Below the pieces are notes generated by a model. It searched no databases. It had not been told where the DNA came from and was given only the letters and a program-made list of their open reading frames with translations. This document shows positions 1 through 8,461 of a stretch of 35,201 nucleotides of DNA, in pieces (positions within the stretch are counted from its first letter, which is position 1; each line of letters opens with the position of its first letter). The position numbers were made by a program, and so were the translations under genes. Source of the DNA: an uncultured SAR116 cluster alpha proteobacterium (GTDB taxonomy: Bacteria; Pseudomonadota; Alphaproteobacteria; Puniceispirillales; Marisalimonadaceae); contig CACBXG010000013.1 of NCBI GenBank assembly GCA_902543145.1, forward strand, positions 1 to 35,201. Direction: 5' to 3'.

Positions 1-1
1 T

Positions 2-409
2 AATATGAAAATTTTGATGTCCAATGAAAGTCTTCCTTATAGCAATAGAACTCATACTTTTAACAGTAGATTAGCGCAAGAAATTGGCTCGTGGGCTCAA
101 TCTTTAGACATTAAAACATCAATTCATGATAATTTCTTTGAAGCTTATTTTGTAAAGGGATTAAATATAGGTTTGAAAAAAGTAATATTAGAAATTGTAG
201 CAAAATCAGGATTAGATAAAAATGAGGCAAATGATATAATAAACAATAGAACATTTAAAATTTCAGTTGATAAAGACTGGGAAAAATCTAGAACTTATGG
301 TGTCACTGGAGTTCCTACTTATGTATATAATAATCATAGTATTGTTGGTGCTCAACCGATTGAAAATCTAGTCAAATTTTTAAATCATTTTGGTGTTTCC
401 AAATTATAA
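2..409 (+). CDS. DsbA/FrnE-family thiol oxidoreductase, C-terminal part (5' end outside window)
   Basis: The reading frame is open to the left edge, so this is the C-terminal part of a longer protein; the family is usually a little over 200 residues. Visible features are the helical insert (SNRTHTFNSRLAQEIGSWAQ), an EAYFVKGLNIG segment and the cis-proline loop GVTGVPTYVYN followed by VGAQP. These are typical of the FrnE/2-hydroxychromene-isomerase branch of DsbA-like thioredoxin folds. The CxxC active site, if present, would lie upstream of the window, so catalytic competence cannot be judged. The flavodoxin-like gene follows after 13 bases on the same strand. Thiol-disulfide exchange is inferred from the family; the physiological substrate is unknown. 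Confidence 0.8.
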   Translation, partial: NMKILMSNESLPYSNRTHTFNSRLAQEIGSWAQSLDIKTSIHDNFFEAYFVKGLNIGLKKVILEIVAKSGLDKNEANDIINNRTFKISVDKDWEKSRTYGVTGVPTYVYNNHSIVGAQPIENLVKFLNHFGVSKL

Positions 410-422
410 ATATGATTTGAAT

Positions 423-887
423 ATGATGAAAAAAAACATTTTATTTATTCACCATTCTCCATCTAGAAATACCAAAAAGTTATCTAAACTTGTTGAAAAT
501 AAGATTAGTACCTTAACTCCAAATATAAATTTGAAAACGTCAAATTTGATTGATACAAATTCATCCTCTTTTAAAGAAATTGATGGCCTAATAATTGGAA
601 CTATCGAAAACTTTGGATACATGTCAGGTTTAACAAAAGATTTTTTTGATAGATGTTATGATGATTTAAAAGACAAAACAGAAGGACTTCCGATTATTTA
701 TTATGTTAGAGCAGGATTGGATGGGGAAGGTTGTAAAGTTGCATTAAATAAAATTTTAATTGGTTTACGATGGAGACAAGTTTTACCACCTTTAACACTA
801 AAGGGTTCTTGGCAAAAAGATTATTTGAAACAATTAGAAAAATTTGTTTTAACTTTTACCAGTGGAATCGAATTGGGCATTTATTAA
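423..887 (+). CDS. Flavodoxin-like / NAD(P)H-dependent FMN oxidoreductase family protein
   Basis: A 155-residue flavodoxin fold. The N-terminal strand and FMN-phosphate loop (ILFIHHSPSRNTKKL) and a GTIENFGYMSGLTKDFFDR segment resemble the FMN-isoalloxazine loop of WrbA/flavodoxin-family reductases. The frame stays open further upstream only through a TTG inside the preceding gene. I chose the tandem ATGs at 423/426 because the fold starts immediately after them; no strong Shine-Dalgarno is visible. The stop codon interlocks by four bases with that of the convergent dehydrogenase gene. Substrate and partner are unknown; binding of FMN is inferred from the fold. Confidence 0.7.
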   Translation: MMKKNILFIHHSPSRNTKKLSKLVENKISTLTPNINLKTSNLIDTNSSSFKEIDGLIIGTIENFGYMSGLTKDFFDRCYDDLKDKTEGLPIIYYVRAGLDGEGCKVALNKILIGLRWRQVLPPLTLKGSWQKDYLKQLEKFVLTFTSGIELGIY

Positions 888-1729
888 TTATTTGGAAATT
901 TTGGAATATTTTTTAATCCATTCAAAAGAGCATTTTGAAAAGTAACCATTGCTTTGTTTGAGCTAGAATTTGAATCAGCTAATCCATCTAAAAAACTTCT
1001 TACATCTTTTTCTAAAATTGCAATTGTATTATCTGTCTCATAGTTTTCTTTAGCCCAATCTATATTTTCTAAATTTTCACTGAACCAAGTTTGACCAGAA
1101 GAACTATTTAAAATTTTTAGCAATTGATCAGTTGTGATGTTTAAATTTTTAGCCTCAGATAGGACATGTCTTACTGCTACAACTGAACAAGATGCTACAA
1201 AATTATTTAAAACTTTAACAGACATCCCAGAACCAAATTCTCCAATATGATAAATTTTATCTCCTAAAATATTTAAAATAGGTAAAATTTTTTCAAACTC
1301 ATTAACTTTAGACCCAACCATAAAAGTTAGCGATGCGTTTTTTGCTCTCATTGGAGCTCCTGACATTGGCGCTTCTATCATTGTAATATTATCAGGCGAT
1401 TTCAGAAAAAATTTTTTTAAAAAAGCGGGAGATAATGTTGAACATATTATAAATATTTTAGGAGAATTTAATTTAAAAAGTCCATTATGGCCTTCACAAA
1501 GTTCCAATGTTTGGTCTATATCTCTAACTGCACTAAAAATAATGTCTGACTTATCAAAAAACTCTGTTTTAGACGATATAAATTTATTTTTTAAAGTAGG
1601 AAAATTATCTTTTGATCTTATGTCATAACCAAAAGCTTTTATTTTATTTTTTAACAAAACTTCCAACATAGGTAGTCCCATAGTTCCACATCCTGCAATT
1701 CCAATATTAAATTTCAGAATTTCGTTCAT
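884..1729 (-). CDS. 3-hydroxyisobutyrate dehydrogenase-family NAD(P)-dependent oxidoreductase
   Basis: A 281-residue beta-hydroxyacid dehydrogenase. The N-terminal Rossmann motif GIAGCGTMGLPM is followed by a substrate-loop segment (IEAPMSGAPMRAKNASLTFMVG) and a C-terminal helical domain carrying the catalytic-lysine motif GSGMSVKVLNNF. The start is set at the ATG at 1729, because a clear Shine-Dalgarno (GAGGA) lies just before it; an in-frame TTG four codons upstream would place that site inside the gene. It is divergent from the acyl-CoA hydratase gene and convergent with the flavodoxin-like gene. Substrate could be 3-hydroxyisobutyrate, tartronate semialdehyde or another beta-hydroxy acid; the sequence does not decide this. 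Confidence 0.8.
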   Translation of the reverse strand: MNEILKFNIGIAGCGTMGLPMLEVLLKNKIKAFGYDIRSKDNFPTLKNKFISSKTEFFDKSDIIFSAVRDIDQTLELCEGHNGLFKLNSPKIFIICSTLSPAFLKKFFLKSPDNITMIEAPMSGAPMRAKNASLTFMVGSKVNEFEKILPILNILGDKIYHIGEFGSGMSVKVLNNFVASCSVVAVRHVLSEAKNLNITTDQLLKILNSSSGQTWFSENLENIDWAKENYETDNTIAILEKDVRSFLDGLADSNSSSNKAMVTFQNALLNGLKNIPKFPNN

Positions 1730-1768
1730 ATTTATCCTCAATTATTTGCTATAGTTAACTTGTTTTAG

Positions 1769-1808
1769 ATTATAATTTTCAATATATTAAATAAAATTTA
1801 CTTATAAT
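1769..1808. promoter_or_regulatory. Divergent promoter region
   Basis: This is the 96-base gap between two divergent genes. A perfect TATAAT at 1803-1808 reads right, about 18 bases ahead of the hydratase ATG. A second TATAAT reads left (1774 down to 1769), ahead of the dehydrogenase gene. Neither has a convincing -35 at 17 bases, so both are -10-based guesses in AT-rich DNA. Confidence 0.35.
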
Positions 1809-1825
1809 CACTAAAAGAAATCATA

Positions 1826-2674
1826 ATGAATGTTAATATAAACGGACTAAAATCTTGGATTGGTAATGAAGAAACTACGTTTGACGAAGTAACAAAATCG
1901 TTGGAAACGAGGTTTAGAGCAACTCTTGATATTGATCCTGGTAATCCTGAAAATGATGAAATAGCCTCATCTGGCCTTCATTGGGCGCTAGGACCAGCTG
2001 TGGTTAAATCCTCTCTACTTGGTAAAGATTCTCATCCAAAAAAGGGAGATTTTTTGCCTCCTGTCCCCCTTCCTAGAAGAATGTGGGCTGGATGTCGAAC
2101 ACATTTTTTTCATTCTTTAAAAATAGGGGATCAAGTAAAAAAAATATCTAAGGTGATAGACATCAATTTAAAAAATGGCAAGTCTGGTTTGTTATGTTTT
2201 GTAACAGCAAAATATCAGTTTTTTGTGAAAGAAAAGCTAATGATCGAAGAAGAGCATGATCTTGTGTACAGAGATATACAAAACACAAAAAATAATGTGA
2301 TTATTAAAAAAGATTTACCATTTAAAAAGTCTGATTATGAAGAAAAAATTTTTACACATCCAACAATGTTGTTCAGATACTCAGCAATTACATTTAATGG
2401 TCATAGAATTCATTATGATTACCCTTATTCAACTGAAGAAGAAGGATATAAAGATTTAGTGTTTCATGGTCCACTTCAAGCAACTCTTATGTTAAGAGCT
2501 GCAGAAAAGTATAAAAAAGCAAAAGCGCATTTTTTCTCACATAGAGGCGTTGCACCTGTATATGCAAATGACAATTTATTTATCAATATTGAAAATAATG
2601 AAAATGGTAATCTGAATTGCTTTACAAGTACAAAAGATGCAGGCATGACAATGAGGGGTGAGGCAAAATTTTAA
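1826..2674 (+). CDS. HTD2/MaoC-like acyl-CoA hydratase (mesaconyl-C4-CoA hydratase-type)
   Basis: A 282-residue protein matching the double-hotdog HTD2 / FAS1-like dehydratase family (COG3777 type), which includes mesaconyl-C4-CoA and itaconyl-CoA hydratases. The N-terminal half has the degenerate hotdog (LPPVPLPRRMWAGCRTHF). The C-terminal half carries the motif RYSAITFNGHRIHYD, with the Asp/His pair expected in the R-hydratase active site, followed by LVFHGPLQATLM. It would hydrate an enoyl-CoA-type double bond in the cytosol. Glutathione reductase follows after 24 bases, and a hydroxyacid dehydrogenase is divergent. A role in C4/C5 dicarboxyl-CoA or branched-chain metabolism is inference only; no CoA ligase or transferase is adjacent. 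Confidence 0.75.
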   Translation: MNVNINGLKSWIGNEETTFDEVTKSLETRFRATLDIDPGNPENDEIASSGLHWALGPAVVKSSLLGKDSHPKKGDFLPPVPLPRRMWAGCRTHFFHSLKIGDQVKKISKVIDINLKNGKSGLLCFVTAKYQFFVKEKLMIEEEHDLVYRDIQNTKNNVIIKKDLPFKKSDYEEKIFTHPTMLFRYSAITFNGHRIHYDYPYSTEEEGYKDLVFHGPLQATLMLRAAEKYKKAKAHFFSHRGVAPVYANDNLFINIENNENGNLNCFTSTKDAGMTMRGEAKF

Positions 2675-2698
2675 ATAACTTTTTTTACTGGGGATTTT

Positions 2699-4057
2699 AT
2701 GTCAGATTTTGATTACGACCTTATTGTAATTGGTGCTGGTTCAGGCGGGACGAGAACTGCTAGAATTTCAGCATCTTATGGAGCAAAAACTCTTGTTATT
2801 GAAGGAGATAGAGCAGGTGGTACTTGTGTCTTAAGAGGCTGTGTACCAAAAAAATTACTAGTATATGCATCTCAATTTTCAGAACAAGTATCAGATGCAG
2901 AAGGTTTTGGTTGGCAAATTGATAACTTTAATAGCAACTGGAATGACTTAATTATAAAAAAAAACAAAGAATTAGATAGACTTCACGAAATTTATGTAAA
3001 ATTAATTAAAAATTCTGGTTGTGAACTGATTACTGGTTGGGGCAAGATCATTGGACCTAATAGTGTTTCAATTACAAAAAGTAATAATGAGATTATTGAG
3101 TTATCATCAAAAAAAATAATGATTGCAGTAGGAGGTGAAGCTTCTTTTCCAACTTTTGATGGTAATCATTTTATGATTAATTCAGATAAAGCTTTAGATT
3201 TAAGTGAACTTCCTAAATCGATTGTTATATATGGTTCTGGTTATATAGCAGTTGAGTTTGCGGGCATATTTAACGGTTTTGGAGTTGATACTCATCTTGT
3301 TTTTAGGGCTGATATGGCTTTAAGAGGCTTTGATAAAGATATAAGACAGTTTTTGATGACATCTATGAAGCAAAAGGGAATAACAATTCATAATGGAGTT
3401 ACAATTTCAAAAATTGAAAAGAATGACAAAAACTATAGTGTTAAATTATCAAACGGAAAGAAAATTGAAGTTGAAACTGTTATGGGTGCAACTGGCAGAT
3501 TGCCAAAAGTGTTAAATCTTGGATTAAATGAGGTTGGTGTAAAAACAGGAAGTCGTGGTGAGATAATAGTAAATAAGAATAGCCAAACAAATATTAAGTC
3601 GATATTTGCAATTGGTGATGTAACAGATAAAATTACATTGACTCCTGTAGCTATTGCAGAAGGACATAGTTTTGCAGATAGAGAATTTGGAGGATTGAAA
3701 AGATTTATCTCTTATAAAAATGTTCCTAGTGCTGTATTTAGTCAACCATCCATTGCAGTTGTGGGTCTAAGTTTTGATGACGCTATAAAGAATGGTATAA
3801 ATGCAAGAGAGTATAAAAGTGAATTCAAAGCTTTAAAAAATACAATATCTGGAAATCTTGAAAGAACTCTGATGAAACTAGTTGTTAACGAAAAAACTCA
3901 AAAAGTTATTGGAGCTCATATGATTGGGCCAGATTCTGCAGAAATAATTCAAGGAATTGCAATAGCAATTAAAGCAGGAGCATTGAAGTCTGATTTTGAC
4001 AATACTATAGGCATCCATCCCTCGTCTGCAGAAGAGTTTGTCACTATGAGATCTTAG
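2699..4057 (+). CDS. gor: Glutathione-disulfide reductase
   Basis: A 452-residue class I pyridine nucleotide-disulfide oxidoreductase: FAD domain, NAD(P)H domain, dimerisation domain. The FAD-binding motif GAGSGG is at residues 12-17 and the redox-active dithiol in GGTCVLRGCVPKK at Cys43/Cys48. The second Rossmann motif is GSGYIAVEFAG. The C-terminal GIHPSSAEEF carries the His-Glu pair of the dimer-partner active site. The CVLRGCVPKK form is characteristic of glutathione reductase rather than dihydrolipoamide dehydrogenase or mercuric reductase. It regenerates GSH with NADPH, and its length is normal. A GGGG Shine-Dalgarno precedes the ATG. GSH supply fits the monothiol glutaredoxin elsewhere in the window. 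Confidence 0.92.
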   Translation: MSDFDYDLIVIGAGSGGTRTARISASYGAKTLVIEGDRAGGTCVLRGCVPKKLLVYASQFSEQVSDAEGFGWQIDNFNSNWNDLIIKKNKELDRLHEIYVKLIKNSGCELITGWGKIIGPNSVSITKSNNEIIELSSKKIMIAVGGEASFPTFDGNHFMINSDKALDLSELPKSIVIYGSGYIAVEFAGIFNGFGVDTHLVFRADMALRGFDKDIRQFLMTSMKQKGITIHNGVTISKIEKNDKNYSVKLSNGKKIEVETVMGATGRLPKVLNLGLNEVGVKTGSRGEIIVNKNSQTNIKSIFAIGDVTDKITLTPVAIAEGHSFADREFGGLKRFISYKNVPSAVFSQPSIAVVGLSFDDAIKNGINAREYKSEFKALKNTISGNLERTLMKLVVNEKTQKVIGAHMIGPDSAEIIQGIAIAIKAGALKSDFDNTIGIHPSSAEEFVTMRS

Positions 4058-4103
4058 TGATAAACTTAACTCATAATTTGAAGAAAAAGTTAAATTCTGT
4101 TAT

Positions 4104-4132
4104 TTGAAGATTGTTAATAAAAATTTTATATT
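4104..4132 (+). promoter_or_regulatory. Candidate promoter for the DAHP synthase operon
   Basis: TTGAAG (4104-4109), 17 bases, TATATT (4127-4132). This would start transcription near 4139, just upstream of the AAAGGA ribosome-binding site and ATG at 4157. It sits in the 99-base gap after gor and may drive the DAHP synthase-pncB-nadE run. Confidence 0.5.
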
Positions 4133-4156
4133 GATTTTGTTTTTAAAGGAAAAGTC

Positions 4157-5542
4157 ATGATTGATTGGAAATTAGATAGCTGGAGAAAACTTCCTATTAA
4201 GCAAGTGCCCGAATATAATGACCTTGCTAAGGTAAATAGTGTGGAAAAGGAGTTATCTATTAGACCGCCTTTAGTTTTTGCTGAAGAAGCAAGAAGATTA
4301 AGAAAAAGGATGGCTGATGTGGCTGAGGGTAATGCTTTTTTATTACAAGGTGGTGATTGCGCTGAATCGTTTGCTGAACACAATGCTAATAATATAAGAG
4401 ATAGTTTTAGAGTACTGTTACAGATGGCTGTTATTCTCACTTTTGGATCAGCTTTGCCTGTTGTTAAAATAGGAAGACTAGCTGGCCAATACTCTAAGCC
4501 TAGATCATCTCCTTTCGAAGAAATAAAGAATGTCTCTTTACCCAGTTACCGTGGTGACATGGTTAACGATATGGCATTTGATGAAAAGGCAAGAGAGCCT
4601 GACCCAGAACGTCTTCTACAAGTATATGATAAATCTGCTTCAACTTTAAATTTATTAAGAGCTTTTGCAAGTGGAGGTATGGCGGATTTAACAAAGTTGC
4701 ACGAATGGAACTTAGAATTTGTAAGAGGTACTAAAGAGGCAGAAAAATATAGAGAGCTGGCAGCTCAGATAACTTCCTCTCTTGAGTTTATGAATGCATG
4801 TGGTATGACACCTGAAAATACTGCCCAACTTCGTGAAACTGAATTTTATACATCTCATGAGGGATTGTTACTTAATTATGAAGAAGCCCTCACTAGAAAA
4901 GACACTATAACAGAAGAGAAAGGTTGGTTTGCTACATCTGCTCACATGTTATGGATTGGAGATAGAACAAGAAGTATTGATGAAGCTCATGTTGAATATA
5001 TGAGAGGAATAGCCAATCCTATAGGCTTAAAATGTGGACCATCTACAGAACCTGACGATTTACTCAGATTAATTGAAAAGCTCAATCCACTTAATCAAGC
5101 GGGTAGACTAACTTTGATTGCTAGAATGGGCTCGTCAGAAATTCATAAAAAATTAAAACCATTAATTTCAGCAGTTAAGAGGTCTGGATTAGTTGTAGGT
5201 TGGTGCAGTGATCCAATGCATGGAAATACAGTCAAAGCATCATCAGGATTTAAAACTAGGAAAATGGATGATATTATGATGGAGGTTAAAGGTTTTTTTG
5301 AAGTTCATAATGAAATGAATACGATACCAGGTGGGGTACATTTTGAAATGACAGGTCAAAATGTAACAGAGTGTGTTGGTGGTGTGTATGAAGTTAATGA
5401 ATCAAATTTAGCTGATAGATATCATACTCATTGCGATCCTAGACTTAATGCAACTCAATCTCTTGAGCTGGCATTTTTAGTAGCTGACTTGCTTACCGAA
5501 AATAGAAATAATCAAAAAAAACAAATTGCTGCAGTATCTTAG
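4157..5542 (+). CDS. aroG: 3-deoxy-7-phosphoheptulonate synthase, class II
   Basis: A 461-residue plant/Mycobacterium-type DAHP synthase, catalysing PEP + erythrose 4-phosphate to DAHP, the first step of the shikimate pathway. Family landmarks are all present: [12 protein letters not shown] with metal-ligand Cys68, [47 protein letters not shown] (His355), [10 protein letters not shown] (Glu397) and HCDPRLN (Asp427). Together these supply the expected Cys/His/Glu/Asp metal site. The N-terminus is short ([17 protein letters not shown]), as in alphaproteobacterial forms. A strong AAAGGA Shine-Dalgarno lies before the ATG. The pncB-like gene starts 9 bases after the stop. Feedback control cannot be read from the sequence. 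Confidence 0.95.
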   Translation: MIDWKLDSWRKLPIKQVPEYNDLAKVNSVEKELSIRPPLVFAEEARRLRKRMADVAEGNAFLLQGGDCAESFAEHNANNIRDSFRVLLQMAVILTFGSALPVVKIGRLAGQYSKPRSSPFEEIKNVSLPSYRGDMVNDMAFDEKAREPDPERLLQVYDKSASTLNLLRAFASGGMADLTKLHEWNLEFVRGTKEAEKYRELAAQITSSLEFMNACGMTPENTAQLRETEFYTSHEGLLLNYEEALTRKDTITEEKGWFATSAHMLWIGDRTRSIDEAHVEYMRGIANPIGLKCGPSTEPDDLLRLIEKLNPLNQAGRLTLIARMGSSEIHKKLKPLISAVKRSGLVVGWCSDPMHGNTVKASSGFKTRKMDDIMMEVKGFFEVHNEMNTIPGGVHFEMTGQNVTECVGGVYEVNESNLADRYHTHCDPRLNATQSLELAFLVADLLTENRNNQKKQIAAVS

Positions 5543-5551
5543 GGAAATGTC

Positions 5552-6733
5552 TTGAGTAATCAAAAGAAAAAGCATAGTTTTAAACTAGTCAAAAAAAATA
5601 ACTGGCCCAGAGATCTAAGACCAAATCCAAGCCAGTTAGCTTCAGTCACAGACACTTATTTTTTAAGAACAAAGGATATTGTTTCTTCCTTTGGGGACAC
5701 AGAAGTTACATATGCAATTTTCATGAGAAGGCCGGTTATTTCTGCTTTAAACCCAGCTATAGATTGGCTAAACCAAATTATTAAAGAAAGAAAAGGTAGC
5801 GTTAATATAAAACGTTGTTTTGCTGAAGGTTCTGATGTTGGTGCTGGAGAACCTTTATTGTACATATCAGGTTCTTTTTTATTATTAGTTGATTTAGAAA
5901 CCGCTTTACTCCAAAAAATTGGAGCTACTTGTGTTGCTGCTTACAATGCAAAAGCGATGGTAGAGAGTTTACCTAAAACATCTTTTTTAGCTATGGATGC
6001 AAGACATTGTGCAGGTGTTGATATGGCAGATTTAATGGCTTATGGAGCATTTGTGGGCTCTAAACGGGTTAAGTCAGAAGGTGAAGCAATAGGTTTTATA
6101 GGATGCGCTACTGATAAAACAGCGCATTTATTTGAAAACACAAAAGGTTTAGGTACTATGCCTCATGCCTTAATTGGTTATGCTGGATCAACATTAAAAG
6201 CGGCACAAATGTTTCACTCAACTTGGCCAAATGAACCATTAACAGTTCTTATTGATTATTTTGGTAAAGAAATAACAGATGGTTTAACAGTTTGTAGATC
6301 ATTTAAAAGTTTAGCTGATAAATACTCTTTGTCACTAAGAATAGACACTCATGGTGGAAGATATATTGAAGGACTTGATGTTGCTGGTTCATATGCAGTT
6401 TTAGAACGAAATGCTCCACAAGCTATTCGTGGTTACAGAACTGAACAAGAACTTCGTTATTTAATTGGCACTGGAGTGTCTGCAGCTGCTGTATGGCATT
6501 TGAGAGAAATACTTGATAATGCTGGTTTTGAAAAAGTTAAAATTGTTGCTTCAAGTGGATTTGGTCCAGAGAAATGTAAGGTTTTTTCACTTGCAAAAGT
6601 ACCTGTTAATGTTATAGGTACAGGATCGTACCTACCTAGTCGTTGGTCAGAAACCTATGCAACAGCTGATATAATTTCTTATGGTGGCAAGTCTCAAGTT
6701 AAACTTGGAAGAGAGTTTTTACTGAAGCGGTAA
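5552..6733 (+). CDS. pncB: Nicotinate phosphoribosyltransferase
   Basis: A 393-residue COG1488-type phosphoribosyltransferase that makes nicotinate mononucleotide from nicotinate, PRPP and ATP. It shows the early TDTYFLRT segment, FMRRP, the MDARHCAG segment, GLGTMPHALIGY with His205 at the position of the phosphorylated His of E. coli PncB, and IDTHGGRYIEGLD for PRPP/phosphate binding. Translation starts at TTG: AGGGAA at 5541-5546, partly overlapping the preceding stop codon, is placed five bases before it, and the nearby ATG at 5547 hits a stop after one codon. nadE follows after 12 bases, so two enzymes of Preiss-Handler NAD salvage sit in one operon; pncA and nadD are not in the window. 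Confidence 0.88.
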   Translation: MSNQKKKHSFKLVKKNNWPRDLRPNPSQLASVTDTYFLRTKDIVSSFGDTEVTYAIFMRRPVISALNPAIDWLNQIIKERKGSVNIKRCFAEGSDVGAGEPLLYISGSFLLLVDLETALLQKIGATCVAAYNAKAMVESLPKTSFLAMDARHCAGVDMADLMAYGAFVGSKRVKSEGEAIGFIGCATDKTAHLFENTKGLGTMPHALIGYAGSTLKAAQMFHSTWPNEPLTVLIDYFGKEITDGLTVCRSFKSLADKYSLSLRIDTHGGRYIEGLDVAGSYAVLERNAPQAIRGYRTEQELRYLIGTGVSAAAVWHLREILDNAGFEKVKIVASSGFGPEKCKVFSLAKVPVNVIGTGSYLPSRWSETYATADIISYGGKSQVKLGREFLLKR

Positions 6734-6745
6734 TTATTCTAATAA

Positions 6746-8416
6746 ATGAGTCAATTATTGAAAAATAAAATGAAAATAGCACTTGCCCAATTAAATCCCA
6801 AAGTAGGTGACGTTAAAGGAAATATTTCTAAACTTATTTCTATCAGAAATGATTTGAACAACGATGTAGATATTATTGTTGTTCCAGAGCTATATGTTAC
6901 TGGATATCCAATTGACGATTTAGTTCTAAGAAATGATTTCTTAGAACTTGTAGAGAATGAAATTAGTGATTTAGCTAAATTAACTAATGATGGTAAAGCT
7001 GCTATAATACTTGGATCTCCAAGAAAAGATCAAGATAAAATTAGAAATTCCGTTTTTGTTTTGGATCAAGGAAAAATTCTGTCATTTAGGGATAAACATA
7101 ATCTTCCAAATACTGGAGTATTTGATGAACAGCGAATTTTTACACCTGGTTCTTTGTCAGGCCCAGTTAAAATTAGAGAAACATTAATTGGATTACCAAT
7201 ATGTGAAGATATTTGGAATGAAACTGTGATAGATTGTCTTTCAGAAACAGGAGCTGAGATGATTATTTCAATAAATGCTTCACCATATACAACTAAAAAA
7301 ATTGATCAAAGAATGTCTGTTGCTGTTTCAAGAGTTTTTGAATCAAAATTACCCTTAATTTACCTGAATAGGGTAGGAGGACAAGACGAATTAGTTTTTG
7401 ATGGTTCATCTTTTTGTTTAAGTGATAGTGGAGAATTAACAGTACAACTAAATGACTTTAAAGAAGAAATATTAAATATTGATTTATATAAAAATAACAA
7501 TAAATGGAATTTTCAAAAAAACATTAAAAACATCTCCTCTAATATTGAGGCATTGTATAAGTCTCTTGTTGTTAGCGTGAGGGATTATGTTAACAACAAT
7601 GGTTTTCCAGGTGTTGTACTTGGGATGTCAGGTGGTGTTGATTCAGCACTTGTAGCTGCGATAGCAACTGATGCTTTGGGGCCAAATTTAGTAAAAGCAG
7701 TTATGATGCCTAGTCCATATACTAGTAAAGAAAGTCTTGAAGATGCTCAAATGGCTTCATCTAATCTTGGAATTGATTACTCATATTTAGATATCAAAGA
7801 AGGTATGAAAACTATTGATCAGATTTTATTAAATTTTAATGGCCCAATGATACCACCAGGTATAACCGAAGAAAATATTCAATCTAGAATTAGAGGATTA
7901 ATATTAATGGCAATATCAAATAAATATGGATCAATGGTATTAGCTACAGGAAATAAGTCAGAATACGCTGTTGGATACGCAACATTATATGGAGATATGT
8001 GTGGTGGGTTTGCGGTTATAAAAGATGTCTGGAAGAGTGATGTTTTCAAATTATGTAAATGGAGAAATTCAAACAAACCATTAGAATTTTTAGGACCTAA
8101 GGGAATAGTAATACCAGATAGAATAATTACTAAGCCACCAAGTGCAGAATTAAGAGAAGATCAAAAAGATACAGATAGCTTACCAGAATATGATATCCTT
8201 GATGTTATTTTAAAGAAATTAGTTGAAGATGATCAGTCATTAGATGAAATAGTAAGTGAAGGCTTTGATTTAAATGATGTAAAAAAAATCTCAATGTTGT
8301 TATCAAGATCAGAGTATAAAAGATTTCAGTCTGCACCTGGGCCAAAAGTTACTGAAAAAGCTTTTGGTAGGGATAGAAGGTATCCTCTAACTAGTGGTTT
8401 TAGGAATTGGAGCTAA
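6746..8416 (+). CDS. nadE: Glutamine-dependent NAD+ synthetase
   Basis: A 556-residue two-domain enzyme. The N-terminal nitrilase-type glutaminase has the Glu48 (VVPELY), Lys117 (FRDKHNLPN) and Cys153 (GLPICEDIW) triad. The C-terminal synthetase has the PP-loop GMSGGVDSA at about residues 293-301, then ATGNKSEYAVGYATLYGDM and the C-terminal KRFQSAPGPKVT. It amidates nicotinate adenine dinucleotide to NAD using glutamine nitrogen. An internal ATG at codon 9 begins the conserved MKIALAQLNPKVGD and could be the true start; neither ATG has a strong Shine-Dalgarno. Downstream, a 45-base gap leads to gltX. Confidence 0.95.
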   Translation: MSQLLKNKMKIALAQLNPKVGDVKGNISKLISIRNDLNNDVDIIVVPELYVTGYPIDDLVLRNDFLELVENEISDLAKLTNDGKAAIILGSPRKDQDKIRNSVFVLDQGKILSFRDKHNLPNTGVFDEQRIFTPGSLSGPVKIRETLIGLPICEDIWNETVIDCLSETGAEMIISINASPYTTKKIDQRMSVAVSRVFESKLPLIYLNRVGGQDELVFDGSSFCLSDSGELTVQLNDFKEEILNIDLYKNNNKWNFQKNIKNISSNIEALYKSLVVSVRDYVNNNGFPGVVLGMSGGVDSALVAAIATDALGPNLVKAVMMPSPYTSKESLEDAQMASSNLGIDYSYLDIKEGMKTIDQILLNFNGPMIPPGITEENIQSRIRGLILMAISNKYGSMVLATGNKSEYAVGYATLYGDMCGGFAVIKDVWKSDVFKLCKWRNSNKPLEFLGPKGIVIPDRIITKPPSAELREDQKDTDSLPEYDILDVILKKLVEDDQSLDEIVSEGFDLNDVKKISMLLSRSEYKRFQSAPGPKVTEKAFGRDRRYPLTSGFRNWS

Positions 8417-8461
8417 AGTTTACTATATTTATTTGAAACTTTTTATAAATTAGGAAAATTA

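Noticed and set aside
3524-3745. Minus-strand reading frame inside gor, and similar ones inside aroG, pncB, nadE, gltX, cysS, purL and the Cfa-like gene
   Set aside because: They lie wholly within strongly conserved genes, have no ribosome-binding site or recognisable domain, and their residue composition is that expected from the complementary strand of AT-rich coding DNA.
4027-4059. TCACTA...TAGTGA inverted repeat at the end of gor as a terminator
   Set aside because: It lies in the coding end and stop codon with no T-run after it. Six base pairs in AT-rich DNA are easily found by chance.
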